Part shown: positions 54,886 to 63,700 of the stretch, in pieces
Layout of the letters: each line of letters begins with the position of its first letter
How positions within the stretch are numbered: the first letter of the stretch is position 1
Source of the DNA: Deinococcus hopiensis KR-140
GTDB lineage: Bacteria > Deinococcota > Deinococci > Deinococcales > Deinococcaceae
DNA length: 64,000 nt
Assembly (NCBI GenBank): GCA_943327755.2
Contig: CALPYF020000004.1
Span: 124,001-188,000, forward strand
Direction: 5' to 3'
Notes under the pieces: generated by a model
What the model saw: the letters and a program-made list of their open reading frames with translations, nothing else
Told to the model about the DNA's origin: nothing
Database searches by the model: none
Made by a program: the position numbers and the translations under genes

Positions 54886-55725
54886 ATGACCCTGCGTCCC
54901 CCGCACCCCGGCGAGGCCCCCACCCCGCGCTTCCCCAACCTGGAAGCGCGGTTCGGCCCCCTGACCCCCGTGGACGCCGGCATGCAGAGCCGCGTGTACG
55001 CCACGCAGGACCGCCAGACCGTCATCAAGGTCTACCGCAACCACCAGGGCGAGCACGGCGTGGAGGCTGAGAACATGCGCCGCGCCGGGATGGGCGACCG
55101 CGTGATCGACGCGCTGGAGGTGGACGGCATCGAGGCGCTGATCATGCGCCGCTTCGACGGTCACCCCCTGCGCACCCCCGACGTGCCCCGCGCCCTGGCT
55201 CAGTTGCGCGCCAGCCTGAGCGCCCTGCACGGCACCACGCGGGGCCACGTGAACCTGCGCCGCGTGCAGGACCGCCTGCGCCGCTTCCGCAGCGCCCTGG
55301 CCGCCTACCCGCTGGACGACCTGTTCGACGCGGTCGAGATTCCCCTGGACCGCGGCCTGCTGGACCAGCCCGCCGCGTTCTGCCACCTGGACCTGTGGCA
55401 CGACAACATCCTGATCAGCGAACCCCACGGCGAGGTCCTGATCATCGACTGGACGAAGGCCGACTGGGACGACCCTCTGCGGGACCTCGCGCTGCTCAAG
55501 ACCGGCACCCTCGACCTGCTGCCGCCCGACGAGAGCCTCCAGGCGGCGCTGACCTTCCTGCCGGACCGGGCGCCCGCCACGCTGACCCGCTACCGCGCGT
55601 ACCTCGCCATGACCACCCTGCACGACCTGTACTGGTTCCTGATGAACGAACCGTACGAATTCGAGGGCCAGCGCGACCAGAAGGTGCCGCGCGCCCGCCA
55701 CGCCCTGGCCCGCCTGCCCGGCTGA
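54886..55725 (+). CDS. Aminoglycoside phosphotransferase-fold kinase
   Basis: 279 residues. APH-like small-molecule kinase: ATP lysine in TVIKVYRN, Brenner motif CHLDLWHDNILI (HxDxxxxN) and IIDWTKADWDDPLRDLALL (DxD metal motif equivalent). The substrate could be a sugar, choline-like compound or nucleoside; antibiotic resistance is not implied. ATG 54886 is 7 bp after the HD gene stop, so probably cotranscribed. Confidence 0.88.
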   Translation: MTLRPPHPGEAPTPRFPNLEARFGPLTPVDAGMQSRVYATQDRQTVIKVYRNHQGEHGVEAENMRRAGMGDRVIDALEVDGIEALIMRRFDGHPLRTPDVPRALAQLRASLSALHGTTRGHVNLRRVQDRLRRFRSALAAYPLDDLFDAVEIPLDRGLLDQPAAFCHLDLWHDNILISEPHGEVLIIDWTKADWDDPLRDLALLKTGTLDLLPPDESLQAALTFLPDRAPATLTRYRAYLAMTTLHDLYWFLMNEPYEFEGQRDQKVPRARHALARLPG

Positions 55726-55776
55726 GCGGCCCCGCCAGGGCCGGACGCCCTGCGGGCCGCGGGGTATGGTGGGCGC

Positions 55777-56400
55777 ATGGTTACTGTCGTCACCCATCCC
55801 CTCGTTCAACACAAACTCTCGGTCATGCGCGACGTGCACACCGGCGTCAAGGAATTCCGCGAGCTGGCCAGCGAGGTCAGCCTGCTCCTCGCCTACGAGG
55901 CCATGCGCGACCTCGAAGTCACCCAGGAGGAAGTCACCACGCCCATCACCACCGCCGAGTTCCCCATGCTCAGCGGCAAGAAGCTGGCATTGGTCGCCAT
56001 CCTGCGCGCCGGGCTGATCATGACTGACTCGATCGTGCAGCTCGTGCCCGCCGCGAAGGTCGGACACATCGGCCTGTACCGCGACCCCGAGACCCTCGGG
56101 CCCGTCGCGTACTACAACAAGCTCCCCACCGACATCGCCGAGCGGCGCGTGTTCCTCACCGACCCCATGCTCGCCACCGGGGGCAGCGCCAGCGCCGCCA
56201 TCGCCAGCCTGAAGGCAGCCGGGGCGACCAGCATCAAACTTATGTGCATCCTCGCCGCGCCCGAGGGTGTGGCCGTGATCGAACGCGACCACCCGGACGT
56301 GGAGATCGTCGTCGCTGCCCTGGACTCCCACCTGAACGACCACGGGTACATCGTGCCCGGGCTGGGCGACGCGGGCGACCGCATCTACGGCACCAAGTGA
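55777..56400 (+). CDS. upp: Uracil phosphoribosyltransferase
   Basis: 207 residues. UMP salvage. HPLVQHKLSVMRDVHTGVKEFRELASEVSLLLAYEAMRDL (N-terminus), LVAILRAGLIMTDSIVQLVPAAKVGHIGLYRD and VFLTDPMLATGGSASAAI (PRPP loop) are hallmark motifs. TATGGT (55765-55770) lies 6 nt before ATG 55777, leaderless. A weak GCGT/ACGC stem plus TTTTT lies about 56407-56425. Confidence 0.97.
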   Translation: MVTVVTHPLVQHKLSVMRDVHTGVKEFRELASEVSLLLAYEAMRDLEVTQEEVTTPITTAEFPMLSGKKLALVAILRAGLIMTDSIVQLVPAAKVGHIGLYRDPETLGPVAYYNKLPTDIAERRVFLTDPMLATGGSASAAIASLKAAGATSIKLMCILAAPEGVAVIERDHPDVEIVVAALDSHLNDHGYIVPGLGDAGDRIYGTK

Positions 56401-56458
56401 GCGCAGGCGTAGAACGCTCGTTTTTAGACAACCTGTGCGCCCCACACTGACCGCCGCT

Positions 56459-56464
56459 TACGCT
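56459..56464 (+). promoter_or_regulatory. -10 box of the leuA leader transcript
   Basis: TACGCT, 6 nt before the leader-peptide ATG at 56471. The predicted transcription start is at or next to that ATG, so the leader peptide would be translated leaderlessly. Confidence 0.6.
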
Positions 56465-56470
56465 GAACCC

Positions 56471-56515
56471 ATGACCGCGTTCAGCCTTCTTCTTACCCGT
56501 CCTCCGGTGGAGTGA
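56471..56515 (+). CDS. leu leader peptide (attenuator)
   Basis: MTAFSLLLTRPPVE, 14 residues with three consecutive Leu codons, all CTT (56486-56494), a codon uncommon in neighbouring genes that use CTG/CTC. Starved ribosomes would stall there. Its stop (TGA 56513-56515) precedes the terminator stem by 26 nt. Classical leader peptide design for a leucine operon. Confidence 0.85.
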   Translation: MTAFSLLLTRPPVE

Positions 56516-56571
56516 ACGGCAAGGAGAACCGCGCCTGAACCCCCCGGAGGACGAAAGCCTCCGGGGTTTTT
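56498..56571 (+). promoter_or_regulatory. Leucine attenuator: antiterminator and intrinsic terminator
   Basis: Segment CGTCCTCCGG (56498-56507) is fully complementary to CCGGAGGACG (56544-56553), forming a 10-bp antiterminator. The competing terminator is CCCCGGAGG (56542-56550) / CCTCCGGGG (56558-56566) followed by TTTTT (56567-56571). CTCC/GGAG (56502-56505 / 56509-56512) can form a small protector hairpin. Leucine scarcity stalls the ribosome at the Leu codons, freeing the antiterminator arm. Confidence 0.85.
56542..56571 (+). terminator. Attenuator terminator upstream of leuA
   Basis: Perfect 9-bp stem, 7-nt loop and a five-U tract; ends about 50 nt before the leuA ATG. Confidence 0.9.
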
Positions 56572-56620
56572 CATTGCACCTCATTCCCAGCGACCAGAGT
56601 CCCAGCACCAGGAGCCGCCC

Positions 56621-58174
<1,554 letters not shown>

Positions 58175-58220
58175 GGTGATCGTTGAATGTTGATGGGTCC
58201 GCCGCTTCGCGGCTGAAGGA

Positions 58221-58247
58221 CGGGGAGGCTGGGCGGACCGGCCTCCC
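58221..58247. terminator. GC hairpin after leuA
   Basis: GGGGAGGC (58221-58228) / GCCTCCCC (58240-58247), 11-nt loop, no U-tract. A smaller GCCGC/GCGGC stem precedes it. Confidence 0.4.
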
Positions 58248-58268
58248 CATCTCGTTGAGGGAGGAAGC

Positions 58269-58565
58269 ATGATCCTGGAAATCGCCCTGTTGCAGATCCG
58301 CCCCGGACAGACGGCCGAGTTCGAGGCGGCATTCGCGCAGGCGCAGCACATCATCGCGGGGATGCGCGGATACTTCCGGCACGAGCTTCAACGCTGCCTG
58401 GAGGACGACCACCGTTACGCCCTGCTCGTCTGGTGGGCCGCGCTGGAGGATCACACTGTGGGTTTCCGGGGCAGCGCCGAGTACCAGAGCTGGCGCGCCC
58501 TGCTGCACCACTTCTACGACCCGTTCCCCACCGTGGAGCACTTCACGCGGGTGGCGCTGGGCTGA
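58269..58565 (+). CDS. Antibiotic biosynthesis monooxygenase (ABM) domain protein
   Basis: 98 residues, dimeric ferredoxin-like ABM fold: MILEIALLQIRPGQTAEFEAAFAQAQHIIAGMRGY, CLEDDHRYALLVWWAALEDHTVGFRGSAEYQSWRALLHHFYD. Members are cofactor-free or heme-degrading monooxygenases or stress proteins; exact role unknown. GGGAGGAAGC lies just before ATG 58269. Followed at once by a MITE-like element. Confidence 0.85.
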   Translation: MILEIALLQIRPGQTAEFEAAFAQAQHIIAGMRGYFRHELQRCLEDDHRYALLVWWAALEDHTVGFRGSAEYQSWRALLHHFYDPFPTVEHFTRVALG

Positions 58566-58570
58566 ACCTC

Positions 58571-58719
58571 ATACGGGATTCAAGTGATTCCAAATCATTC
58601 GGAGTCGCCTGGTGGCCCCCTCACCCTTCCGTCGCTTCGCTCCTCCCTCCCTCTCCCACCAGGGGAGAGGGGACAACGGAACGCGACGACGCTGGAAGCA
58701 AGTCAATTTAATCCCGTAT
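58571..58719. mobile_element. MITE-like element with terminal inverted repeats
   Basis: About 149 bp bounded by ATACGGGATT (58571-58580) and its reverse complement (58710-58719); the match extends imperfectly over about 20 bp (16 of 20). Inside is another inverted pair CCTGGTGG (58608-58615) / CCACCAGG (58656-58663) and a pyrimidine-rich stretch. No coding frame is convincing and no target duplication is obvious. Its right end overlaps the stop codon of the luxR-type gene. Confidence 0.5.
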
Positions 58720-59291
58720 CAGACTGTCACGAGGCCCAGCGCGATGCCGCGCGCGACCGCTCCGGCGCGGCTCTGGACGCCCAGCTTGGAGTACAGCGCC
58801 TGCACGTGGAATTTCACGGTGCTCTCGCTGACGCCCAGGTCCCGCGCGGCGCGTTTGTTGCTGAGGCCCTCGGCGAGCAGGGCCAGCACGTCGCGTTCGC
58901 GGGGCGTGAGGGTCACCTCGCCCGAGGGGAGCGGCTCCTCGTCGGGCGGGGCCAGCCATGCGGGCGGCAGCGTCACCAGTCCCGCCGCCGCGCCGTGCAC
59001 CGCCGCGATCAGCTCGGCGGGCGTGGCGTCGGCGGGCAGGGACGCCCAGCCGTGCGGGCAGAGGTCGGGGAGCACCTCCACCCACGCGCGGGACCCCAGC
59101 GACACGACCGCCGCGCCGTCCAGGGGTGAGGGGTCGTCCAGCCAGCCGTCGTCCACGATCAGCACGTCCGGTTCGCTGCCTTCCTGGACTGACATGAGGC
59201 CCGCGCCGCCCAGGATCGCCGCCACGCCCGCCGCGAGCACCGCCGAACCCAGCGTGACGAGCACGGTGGGCCGGGCAGGCGCGGCGGTCAT
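58719..59291 (-). CDS. LuxR-type regulator with receiver-like N-terminus
   Basis: 190 residues. C-terminal LuxR/FixJ HTH (LTPRERDVLALLAEGLSNKRAARDLGVSESTVKFHVQALYSKLGVQSR, about 127-175). The N-terminal 110 residues have a receiver-like rhythm (TVLVTLGSAVLAAGVAAIL, DVLIVDDGWL) but the usual acidic pocket is incomplete and no histidine kinase is adjacent, so phosphorylation is doubtful. ATG 59291 follows TACGAT (59297-59302, minus strand) at 5 nt; GTG 59327, 2 bp after the protease stop, is the alternative. Confidence 0.8.
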   Translation of the reverse strand: MTAAPARPTVLVTLGSAVLAAGVAAILGGAGLMSVQEGSEPDVLIVDDGWLDDPSPLDGAAVVSLGSRAWVEVLPDLCPHGWASLPADATPAELIAAVHGAAAGLVTLPPAWLAPPDEEPLPSGEVTLTPRERDVLALLAEGLSNKRAARDLGVSESTVKFHVQALYSKLGVQSRAGAVARGIALGLVTV

Positions 59292-59329
59292 GCCTGATCG
59301 TACCGGGACGGGCGCGCGGGTCGTCACGG

Positions 59330-60388
59330 TCAGCGTTCACCCACCGTGACGCTCACGTCCTGTTCCTCGCCGCCGCGCAGGACGCGCAGGGTCACCGTCT
59401 CGCCCGCGCGGGTGCGGACACGCGACAGCAGCTCCGCCGGGTGCGTGAAGCCCTCGCCGTCCAGCGCCAGCAGCACGTCCCCCACCCGGAAGCCCGCCGC
59501 CTGACCGGGACTGCCCGCCTCGACCTGCACGACCGTCAGGCCCACCCGCCCGCCCGCGAACCGCTCGCGGAAGCGGCGCAGTTTCTCCAGTCGGGCCTCG
59601 TCCATCCCACCCCGCCCGGGGTGACCGTGCCCGCCGTGATCCGGCCCGCGTCCGGGACCGCGACGCCCGCCCCAGGGGCCACCCTCACCCCGGGGTCGGC
59701 CCGGGCCGAAGCGGCCGCCTCCGAACGTCCCACCCGCGAACGGTCCGGCAGGGAACGCCCCCTCGTCCTCCAGGCTGTCCGGCGTCGCAGCGGCCGGGAA
59801 GTGCACGGGCTGCGTCGCCAGCCCCAGGTACCCGCGCGGCACGCGGCCCTCGCGGGACAGCAGGTCGGCCACGCGCGCCGCCCGCGCGGCCGGGACGGCC
59901 AGCAGCTGCCCGCGCCGCACGCCCGCGTTCAGCACGCCCACGAGTTCACCCTGCGCGTTCACGAGCGCGCCGCCACTCACGCCGGGGAACGGCTGGGCCC
60001 CGGCGTGCAGCCAGCCGTCCCGCACCCGGCCCGGATTCAGGCCCAGGCTGGCCTGCACGCCCCCGGGCGGGCGGCCCACCGCGAGCAGGAGTTCACCCGC
60101 GCGCCCGGCCTCGCCGGCCATCAGTGCCGGGACGGTCAGGCCGTCCACGCGCAGGAGCGCCAGATCGCTGCCCGGATCGCGGCCCACGACCACGCCCGTC
60201 AGGGTCTGCCCGTCCGGGGTGACCACCGGCACCTCGTCGGCGTGCAGCAGGTGTGCGGGCGTCAGGACCAGCCCGTCGCCCACCACCGTGCCGCTCACCG
60301 GGCGCGCCGCGCGCACCGTCACCACACTCCGCGCGGCCTGCTCGACCGCGTCCGCCATTGCTGTTGAAAGATCAGAAAGATTCGTCAT
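59330..60388 (-). CDS. S1C (HtrA-like) serine protease with Gly-rich linker and PDZ domain
   Basis: 352 residues. Trypsin-like domain with His in LVLTPAHLLHAD, Asp in GSDLALLRVDG and Ser in FPGVSGGALVNAQG; linker about residues 215-260 rich in Gly, Pro, Arg and His (GGFGPGRPRG..., HGGHGHPGRGG); C-terminal PDZ (VGLTVVQVEAGSPGQAAGFRVGDVLLALDGEGF). No signal peptide, so it may be cytoplasmic, unlike typical DegP. The coupled LuxR gene may share its transcript. ATG 60388 is chosen since the upstream frame is low-complexity. Confidence 0.85.
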   Translation of the reverse strand: MTNLSDLSTAMADAVEQAARSVVTVRAARPVSGTVVGDGLVLTPAHLLHADEVPVVTPDGQTLTGVVVGRDPGSDLALLRVDGLTVPALMAGEAGRAGELLLAVGRPPGGVQASLGLNPGRVRDGWLHAGAQPFPGVSGGALVNAQGELVGVLNAGVRRGQLLAVPAARAARVADLLSREGRVPRGYLGLATQPVHFPAAATPDSLEDEGAFPAGPFAGGTFGGGRFGPGRPRGEGGPWGGRRGPGRGPDHGGHGHPGRGGMDEARLEKLRRFRERFAGGRVGLTVVQVEAGSPGQAAGFRVGDVLLALDGEGFTHPAELLSRVRTRAGETVTLRVLRGGEEQDVSVTVGER

Positions 60389-60483
60389 GCCGTCATGGTG
60401 CGCCCCGCCGCCCGGAAACACGCCCCCCACCCGCACAGGCCCGTGCCCCCACCGAACGGCCAGGGTCGCCGTATCCTGCCGGC

Positions 60484-60864
60484 ATGTCCCTGACGCTGAC
60501 CGTCCTGCCCGGCGAGTACGCCGTCGCCCAGCTCCCCGCCGGCAGCGCCGTGCCGGACTGGGCCACGCGCGGCGACCTGTGGTGCGTCATGCACGCCCCG
60601 GATGAACTGAGCGTCGTGTGCCCCGCCGAGGGGGTCCCGGACGGCGTGCGCGTCCAGCGCGGCTGGCAGGCGCTGATGCTCACCGGGCCGTTCGAGTTCA
60701 CCCTGACCGGCATCCTCGCCAGCGTCCTGAACCCCCTGCGGGACGCGGGCGTGGGCATCTTCGCGCTGTCCACCTTCAACACCGACTACGTCCTCGTCGC
60801 GGCCAGCGACCTTGACCGCAGCGTGGCGGCGTTGCGGGAGGCCGGGCACACCGTCCGGGAGTGA
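60484..60864 (+). CDS. ACT domain protein (CASTOR-like)
   Basis: 126 residues. Two ACT-like halves: LTLTVLPGEYAVAQLPAGSAVPDW and GPFEFTLTGILASVLNPLRDAGVGIFALSTFNTDYVLVAASDLDRSVAALREAG, the second with the classic ACT amino-acid-binding turn. Likely an amino-acid sensor or aspartokinase-domain relative. TATCCT (60472-60477) lies 6 nt before ATG 60484, leaderless. Divergent from the S1C protease gene. Confidence 0.88.
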   Translation: MSLTLTVLPGEYAVAQLPAGSAVPDWATRGDLWCVMHAPDELSVVCPAEGVPDGVRVQRGWQALMLTGPFEFTLTGILASVLNPLRDAGVGIFALSTFNTDYVLVAASDLDRSVAALREAGHTVRE

Positions 60865-60868
60865 GCGG

Positions 60869-61387
60869 TCAGCGCGCCGTGGGGTCGGGTGCTGACCGTT
60901 CCCCGATCTCCCGTTCGTAGCGGACGACCGGCACCACCTCGCCCATGTAGGATTCCGGGTCGGCGTGCCCGGCCTCCACGAAGCCCAGGCGGCGTATCAG
61001 CGCGTGCGACCGCGCGTTCGGGGCGTGCACCAGCGCCGTCAGCCGTGCCAGCCCCAGCCCCGCCGCGTGCGCGATCAGCGCCTCGCCCGCCCGGCGCGCT
61101 GCGCCCTGCCCCCACAGCGCCCGCTCCCCAATGACAATCCCGAACTCCGCCGACGTGCCGTCCAGGCCCGCCAGATCCACGAACCCCACCAGCCGCCCGT
61201 CCAGTTCCACGCCCAGCCGCAGGAACGCCGGGTCGCCGCCCGCGATGATTGCCGCCCAGTGCCGCCGCACCACGCGCGGCGCGAGGCCCGGCGTCCAGTC
61301 CGCCGCGCGGCAGAACACCGGGTCCGCCGCCCAGCGCACCGCCGCCGCCTCATCCCCGGCGCGCAGGGGGCGCAGCGTGACGGTCAT
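60869..61387 (-). CDS. GNAT family N-acetyltransferase
   Basis: 172 residues of RimJ/RimL-like GNAT: VTLRPLRAGDEAAAVRWAADPVFCRAADWTPG, FVDLAGLDGTSAEFGIVIGERALWGQGAARRAGEALIAHA (acetyl-CoA pyrophosphate loop, altered from QxxGxG/A), VHAPNARSHALIRRLGFVEAGH. Acceptor unknown. ATG 61387 overlaps the HXXEE gene stop (ATGA). Its stop is 4 bp from the convergent ACT gene. Confidence 0.88.
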   Translation of the reverse strand: MTVTLRPLRAGDEAAAVRWAADPVFCRAADWTPGLAPRVVRRHWAAIIAGGDPAFLRLGVELDGRLVGFVDLAGLDGTSAEFGIVIGERALWGQGAARRAGEALIAHAAGLGLARLTALVHAPNARSHALIRRLGFVEAGHADPESYMGEVVPVVRYEREIGERSAPDPTAR

Positions 61388-61932
61388 GCGGCAGCCCTGT
61401 GGGCGCGGCGCCATTCGCGCAGCAGTGGGGGCAGCAGCGCGGCGTGCAGGAGCGCCGTGAATAGCCCCGGAAAGTACCAGCACGGCAGCCCCAGTGCGCC
61501 GCAGAACGCCGGGTGCGTGGCGGTGAACAACGCGTACAGCGGGTGCCCCACGGCGTTGACCAGCATCCCGGTCACGAACAGCCACAGCGTGTACGTCGCC
61601 CACGCCCCGCCGCGTGGCGCGAGCGGCAGGGCCAGCAGCCACAGGGCGTCCATCACGAGGTTGCCCGCCACGAACGGCGCGTCTACCCACGCGGCGAAGC
61701 GGGCCGGGTCGCCCGCCCAGGCCGCGCCCCACAGCGCGGGAAACAGGCGCTGGAAGCCCGTCAGGTACTCCTCGGTGAAGTGCAGGCACTGCGCGGCGAG
61801 CAGCAGCGTGAACCACAGGCCCAGGCGCGGCGTCCAGGCCGTTCGCGCACGTCCCCGGCGCAGCCAGACCAGGAACGTCGCCGCGAACGGCCCCACGAGA
61901 ATCAGGATGGGTGGCCCCAGCTGCCGCAGCAT
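61384..61932 (-). CDS. HXXEE-domain membrane protein
   Basis: 182 residues, five helices. The naming motif HFTEEYLTGF (HxxEE) lies in helix 2, and VNAVGHPLYALF and YFPGLFTALLHAALLP carry further conserved His positions, suggesting a metal site in the membrane. Function unknown. ATG 61932 or GTG 61935 start. Follows the TetR gene in a TetR-HXXEE-GNAT unit. Confidence 0.82.
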   Translation of the reverse strand: MLRQLGPPILILVGPFAATFLVWLRRGRARTAWTPRLGLWFTLLLAAQCLHFTEEYLTGFQRLFPALWGAAWAGDPARFAAWVDAPFVAGNLVMDALWLLALPLAPRGGAWATYTLWLFVTGMLVNAVGHPLYALFTATHPAFCGALGLPCWYFPGLFTALLHAALLPPLLREWRRAHRAAA

Positions 61933-62009
61933 CACGGCGCTGATTCCGCCGTAGACGAGCAGAGGGACGGTCCACGACGCCTCAAGCCGCCTCAGACCAG
62001 CAGGCCGGG

Positions 62010-62627
62010 TCAGCAGGGCCGCTCACCGCCCGTCACCCACACCTGCACCGCCCGGGCGTGCGTCTGGGACTGGAGGGTGCCTTCCAGGGCAGACAGCGGG
62101 GCGGCCCGCAGACGCAGCAGTCCCTCCATGAGGACCCACGCCACCTCGGCTGGTGGGGCGGGCAGTCCCGGCCAGTGGGCCACCCGGCGGGTCAGGACGC
62201 GCAGCGCCGCCTCGGCCGGGCCGCGCAGACCCGGTTCCAGATCCGCGCAACCCCGCACCCGGTTAGGCAGCGCGCCCGTCCGGTGCAGGTACAGCGCGAA
62301 CGCCGCGCGGGGCAGGGGACGGGTCCACGTCTCCCAGACGGCCGCCACGAACTCCGACAGGTCGTCGGGGATGTGCAGGCGGTCGCACGCGCCGATCACC
62401 ACGCCAGGGCCGCACTCGGCGAGCACGGCGTCCAGCAGGCCCGCCCGGCTGCCGAACCGGGCGTACAGGGCCGCCGGGCTCAGGCCCGCCACCGCCGCGA
62501 CGGCCCGCACGCTGCCGCGCGAGGCTCCACCCAGCGCGAACACCAGCCCCCCGGCCCGCAGCAGGGCCGAGTGGGCATCCAGACCCGCCGAGCGGGGCGG
62601 GCGACCGGGAGCGCGGAACGAGGTCAT
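62010..62627 (-). CDS. TetR family transcriptional regulator
   Basis: 205 residues. HTH: AHSALLRAGGLVFALGGASRGSVRAVAAVAGLSPAALYARFGSRAGLLDAVL, then a TetR C-terminal helical domain of the TetR_C_33-like kind (FVAAVWETWTRPLPRAAFALYLHRTG). Probably controls the HXXEE/GNAT genes downstream and perhaps the upstream nitronate monooxygenase. TACGCT (62635-62640, minus strand) lies 7 nt before ATG 62627, leaderless. Confidence 0.88.
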   Translation of the reverse strand: MTSFRAPGRPPRSAGLDAHSALLRAGGLVFALGGASRGSVRAVAAVAGLSPAALYARFGSRAGLLDAVLAECGPGVVIGACDRLHIPDDLSEFVAAVWETWTRPLPRAAFALYLHRTGALPNRVRGCADLEPGLRGPAEAALRVLTRRVAHWPGLPAPPAEVAWVLMEGLLRLRAAPLSALEGTLQSQTHARAVQVWVTGGERPC

Positions 62628-62648
62628 GCGGCTCAGCGTACGCGGTGT

Positions 62649-63677
62649 TCAATTACCAGGAGTCAGGCTCGCGACGATCTGTGCCGCGCCGGTCGCCTGC
62701 GCCTGCCGGTAGCCGGTTCCGGCCCACAGGCTCAGCACGTCCGCCTGCCCGGCCTGCGCGCCTGCCGTGCGCAGGGGGCGGGTCAGGGCGTTCTGGTGCG
62801 GGAAGGGGAGGGGGTGGTGGACGGCGTCGGTGAAGGTGGTGTGTAAACCCCGCGCGGTGCGTCCCGAGTACGCGCGGGTCAGGACCGTGTCGCGCGTGCA
62901 CTCCCGGAGCGCCTGCCGGTACGGTGCGGAGGTGCCCGCCTCGGCTGCCAGAAGGAACGCCGTGCCGCACTGCGCCAGCGTCGCCCCGGCCGCCAGCGCC
63001 GCGCGGACGTGCCCGGCAGTCATCAGGCCGCCCGCCGCGAGGACCGGGAGGGGCGTGGCCCGCGTGACCTCCCGCACGAGGGTCACGGTGCTTGCCAGCG
63101 CGCCCTCCTGCCAGCCGCCCCGGTGTCCCCCCGCCGCGCCGCCCTGCACGGTGATCGCGTCCACGCCGCTCTCGTGCAGGGCCAGGGCCTCCACGACGCT
63201 GGTGGCGGTGCCGACCGTCAGGATGCTCCGCGCCCGCAGCGCCGCCAGAGCGTCCGGTGGGACGGGGCCAAACGCGACGCTGAACACCTCGGGGCGTTCC
63301 TCCAGCACCACGTTCAGCTGCGCGCTGAAGTCCTCCTGCCCGCGCTCTGGCAGGGTGGGCGGCGGGAGGTTCAGCGCGTCGTGGAAGGGCCTGAGTTCTG
63401 CCGTGGCGACGGCCACCGCGTCTGGCGTGACGGCAGGCATGGGCTGCGGCGCGAACAGGTTCACGAGCAGCGGCCCGTCGGTCAGCGCGCGCACCTCGCG
63501 GATCGCGTCTCGCAGCGCCTGCGGGGTCAGGTACGCGCCGCCCAGGCTGCCCAGCCCACCCGCGCGGGTCACGGCGGCGGCCAGCGCGGGGGTGCCCACG
63601 CCGCCCGCCATGGGGGCCAGCGCCACGGGCGCGCGCAGCTGCGCGAGCAATTCCGGCCAGGATCGCGGTCGGGTCAT
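62649..63677 (-). CDS. Nitronate monooxygenase family protein (short form)
   Basis: 342 residues, class II NMO-like flavin TIM barrel: VALAPMAGGVGTPALAAAVTRAGGLGSLGGAYLTP, DAITVQGGAAGGHRGGW (catalytic His region), VLAAGGLMTAGHVRAALAAGATLAQCGTAFLL (FMN phosphate). Oxidises nitronates such as propionate-3-nitronate. TACGCT (as AGCGTA, 63685-63690) lies 7 nt before ATG 63677. Shares a 23-bp intergenic with the divergent HDAC-like gene. Confidence 0.92.
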   Translation of the reverse strand: MTRPRSWPELLAQLRAPVALAPMAGGVGTPALAAAVTRAGGLGSLGGAYLTPQALRDAIREVRALTDGPLLVNLFAPQPMPAVTPDAVAVATAELRPFHDALNLPPPTLPERGQEDFSAQLNVVLEERPEVFSVAFGPVPPDALAALRARSILTVGTATSVVEALALHESGVDAITVQGGAAGGHRGGWQEGALASTVTLVREVTRATPLPVLAAGGLMTAGHVRAALAAGATLAQCGTAFLLAAEAGTSAPYRQALRECTRDTVLTRAYSGRTARGLHTTFTDAVHHPLPFPHQNALTRPLRTAGAQAGQADVLSLWAGTGYRQAQATGAAQIVASLTPGN

Positions 63678-63684
63678 GCCGCCC

Positions 63685-63694
63685 AGCGTACGCT
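63685..63694. promoter_or_regulatory. Shared palindromic double -10 of a divergent gene pair
   Basis: AGCGTACGCT, a perfect 10-bp palindrome. The plus-strand TACGCT (63689-63694) is 6 nt before GTG 63701, and the minus-strand TACGCT (63690-63685) is 7 nt before ATG 63677. The two boxes overlap by the central TA, so polymerases could not occupy both at once. Confidence 0.6.
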
Positions 63695-63700
63695 GCGGAC

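Noticed and set aside
56401..56620. T-box riboswitch for leuA
   Set aside because: No T-box consensus or specifier stem; the leader peptide and antiterminator explain the region.
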